Source: Eubacterium sp.
Lineage (GTDB): Bacteria > Bacillota > Clostridia > Oscillospirales > Acutalibacteraceae
NCBI GenBank assembly: GCA_029050995.1
Contig: JAIDLO010000089.1
Span: 1 to 17,215 of the forward strand
Direction: 5' to 3'
Length of the DNA: 17,215 bases
Each line of letters begins with the position of its first letter. The first letter of the stretch is position 1. Shown piece after piece: positions 16,656-17,215 of this stretch. Under the pieces are notes generated by a model that was not told the origin of the DNA, did not search any database, and saw only the letters and a list, made by a program, of their open reading frames with translations. The position numbers were made by a program, and so were the translations under genes.

Positions 16656-16928
16656 TTAAATTATAATACTGAATAAAAAGGTTAAAGCCGCTCCTGCACC
16701 CAGGCAAAGAATGGATTGCATTATAAGATAACGGATTTCCTTTTTTGTTTTTCTGCTTTTCGGAGGCTTGCCTGCCGAAGAAGCGTAATTTTCTGCCTCT
16801 TTTTTTAATTTTGCCCTATCTTCGTTTCCATATTCAGGCTTTACGAAAAAAATTATTCTTTCGAAATACGGATTTTCCGTATTTGTGATTTCAAGCACCT
16901 GCCTGTTTACTCCTTTAATCATTTTCAT
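16656..16928 (-). CDS. Unknown small tail-anchored membrane protein
   Basis: I do not recognise this 90-aa protein. It has a compact N-terminal part (MKMIKGVNRQVLEITNTENP, then YFERIIFFVKPEY), a strongly charged middle rich in Lys, Arg and Glu (about 36-66), and one hydrophobic helix at the very C terminus (about 67-90, MQSILCLGAGAALTFLF). That layout suggests a cytoplasmic domain held on the membrane by a C-terminal anchor. AAAGGA lies about 8 nt before the ATG, and a second ATG two codons on is possible. It lies 16 nt upstream of sleB in the same direction, so a spore or envelope role is a guess from position only. Its upstream region runs into the DnaA-box cluster. Codon use and the ribosome site support a real gene. 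Confidence 0.7.
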   Translation of the reverse strand: MKMIKGVNRQVLEITNTENPYFERIIFFVKPEYGNEDRAKLKKEAENYASSAGKPPKSRKTKKEIRYLIMQSILCLGAGAALTFLFSIII

Positions 16929-16955
16929 CTTTTTTTCCTTTCAAAATTATACAAA

Positions 16956-16985
16956 TAGTGTTGGATTTTTACTGCCCGAATATTC
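16956..16985 (-). promoter_or_regulatory. Weak candidate sigma-G-like promoter for the 90-aa gene and sleB
   Basis: On the minus strand GAATA (16981-16985) and AACACTA (16956-16962) are 18 bp apart. The forespore sigma-G pattern in Bacillus is roughly GHATR, 18 bp, CATWHTA; the -35 fits and the -10 fits five of seven. A TATAAT closer to the gene (16947-16952) has no sigma-A -35 at normal spacing. The call is weak and rests partly on sleB being a forespore gene elsewhere. Confidence 0.25.
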
Positions 16986-17059
16986 ATTTTTTTGAAAATC
17001 ATTTTTAGCTAATATTGCCACAAAATTTAACTTGACAAGGCTTGATAATAACAATTTGT

Positions 17060-17215
17060 ATATCCACTTTTACACATCAAAAATGTTGAAAACTATGTTG
17101 AAAATGTTTAAAACTATTGAAAAATCGGCTTGTTTATGGCATTTTTTATTGTTGAAAAGTATTTAAAACATCATTTTTAAAAGTTTTCAATGGTTTACAC
17201 ATAGTTTTCAACATT
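17060..17215. other. Probable oriC edge: cluster of DnaA-box-like 9-mers
   Basis: TTTTCAACA (7 of 9 to the classic TTATCCACA) occurs exactly four times: minus strand at 17084-17092, 17096-17104 and 17150-17158, plus strand at 17205-17213. Close variants are TGTTTAAAA 17105-17113, TATTGAAAA 17115-17123 and TTTTCAATG 17184-17192. ATATCCACT (17060-17068) is 7 of 9 to the classic box; TTTTACACA (17068-17076) and GTTTACACA (17193-17201) are looser. Four boxes from 17084 lie 9-12 bp apart in the same orientation, about one helical turn. The stretch 16929-17060 beside it is AT-rich and gene-free, as expected of an unwinding region. No gene is seen in 16929-17215, and dnaA itself is not in the window. 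Confidence 0.6.

Overview
This window looks like chromosomal DNA from a low-GC, Gram-positive, endospore-forming anaerobe of the Clostridia, most probably a gut member of the Oscillospiraceae/Ruminococcaceae. The evidence is spoIIE (commitment to sporulation), a SleB-type spore cortex-lytic enzyme, an A-type flavo-diiron protein typical of anaerobes, canonical sigma-A promoters, and dispersed CCTCCC/GGGAGG palindromic repeats of a kind I recall from that group. Genus and species cannot be named from the sequence alone.

Layout, left to right. (1) 3-4097, all minus strand: magnesium transporter mgtE, then a tight three-gene operon read right to left: rpe, a diverged membrane-anchored DUF4015-like (GHL) protein, and a signal-peptide/cadherin-like membrane protein. 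(2) 4257-5864, plus strand: a YkpA/YbiT-like ABC-F ATPase, expressed divergently from rpe and ending at a shared bidirectional terminator. (3) 5914-9912, minus strand: glmS and spoIIE, the latter with a promoter of the unusual 21-bp-spaced type. (4) 10168-14466, minus strand: three separate units, namely a GPH-family sugar:cation symporter, a flavo-diiron protein and an NSS amino-acid:sodium symporter, each with its own terminator. (5) 14813-15844, plus strand: ilvE, with a strong promoter and a structured leader. (6) 15932-16928, minus strand: sleB preceded by an unknown 90-aa tail-anchored protein. (7) 16929-17215: AT-rich non-coding DNA ending in a cluster of DnaA-box-like 9-mers, probably the edge of the chromosomal origin, with dnaA expected just beyond the window.

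Eleven of thirteen genes lie on the minus strand, which fits a replichore leaving an origin at the right edge and running leftward. Most of the content is housekeeping: Mg2+ uptake, pentose phosphate, amino-sugar synthesis, BCAA metabolism, O2/NO defence and sporulation.

I do not see a defence, secondary-metabolite or mobile system. The non-routine items are: a modular multi-hairpin repeat (three copies plus one solo palindrome used as a terminator), one copy of which should be transcribed in an mRNA leader; the origin-like DnaA-box array; the ilvE leader hairpin; an ABC-F protein with one intact and one degenerate ATP site; and a GHL-like protein that has lost its family's key acidic motif.
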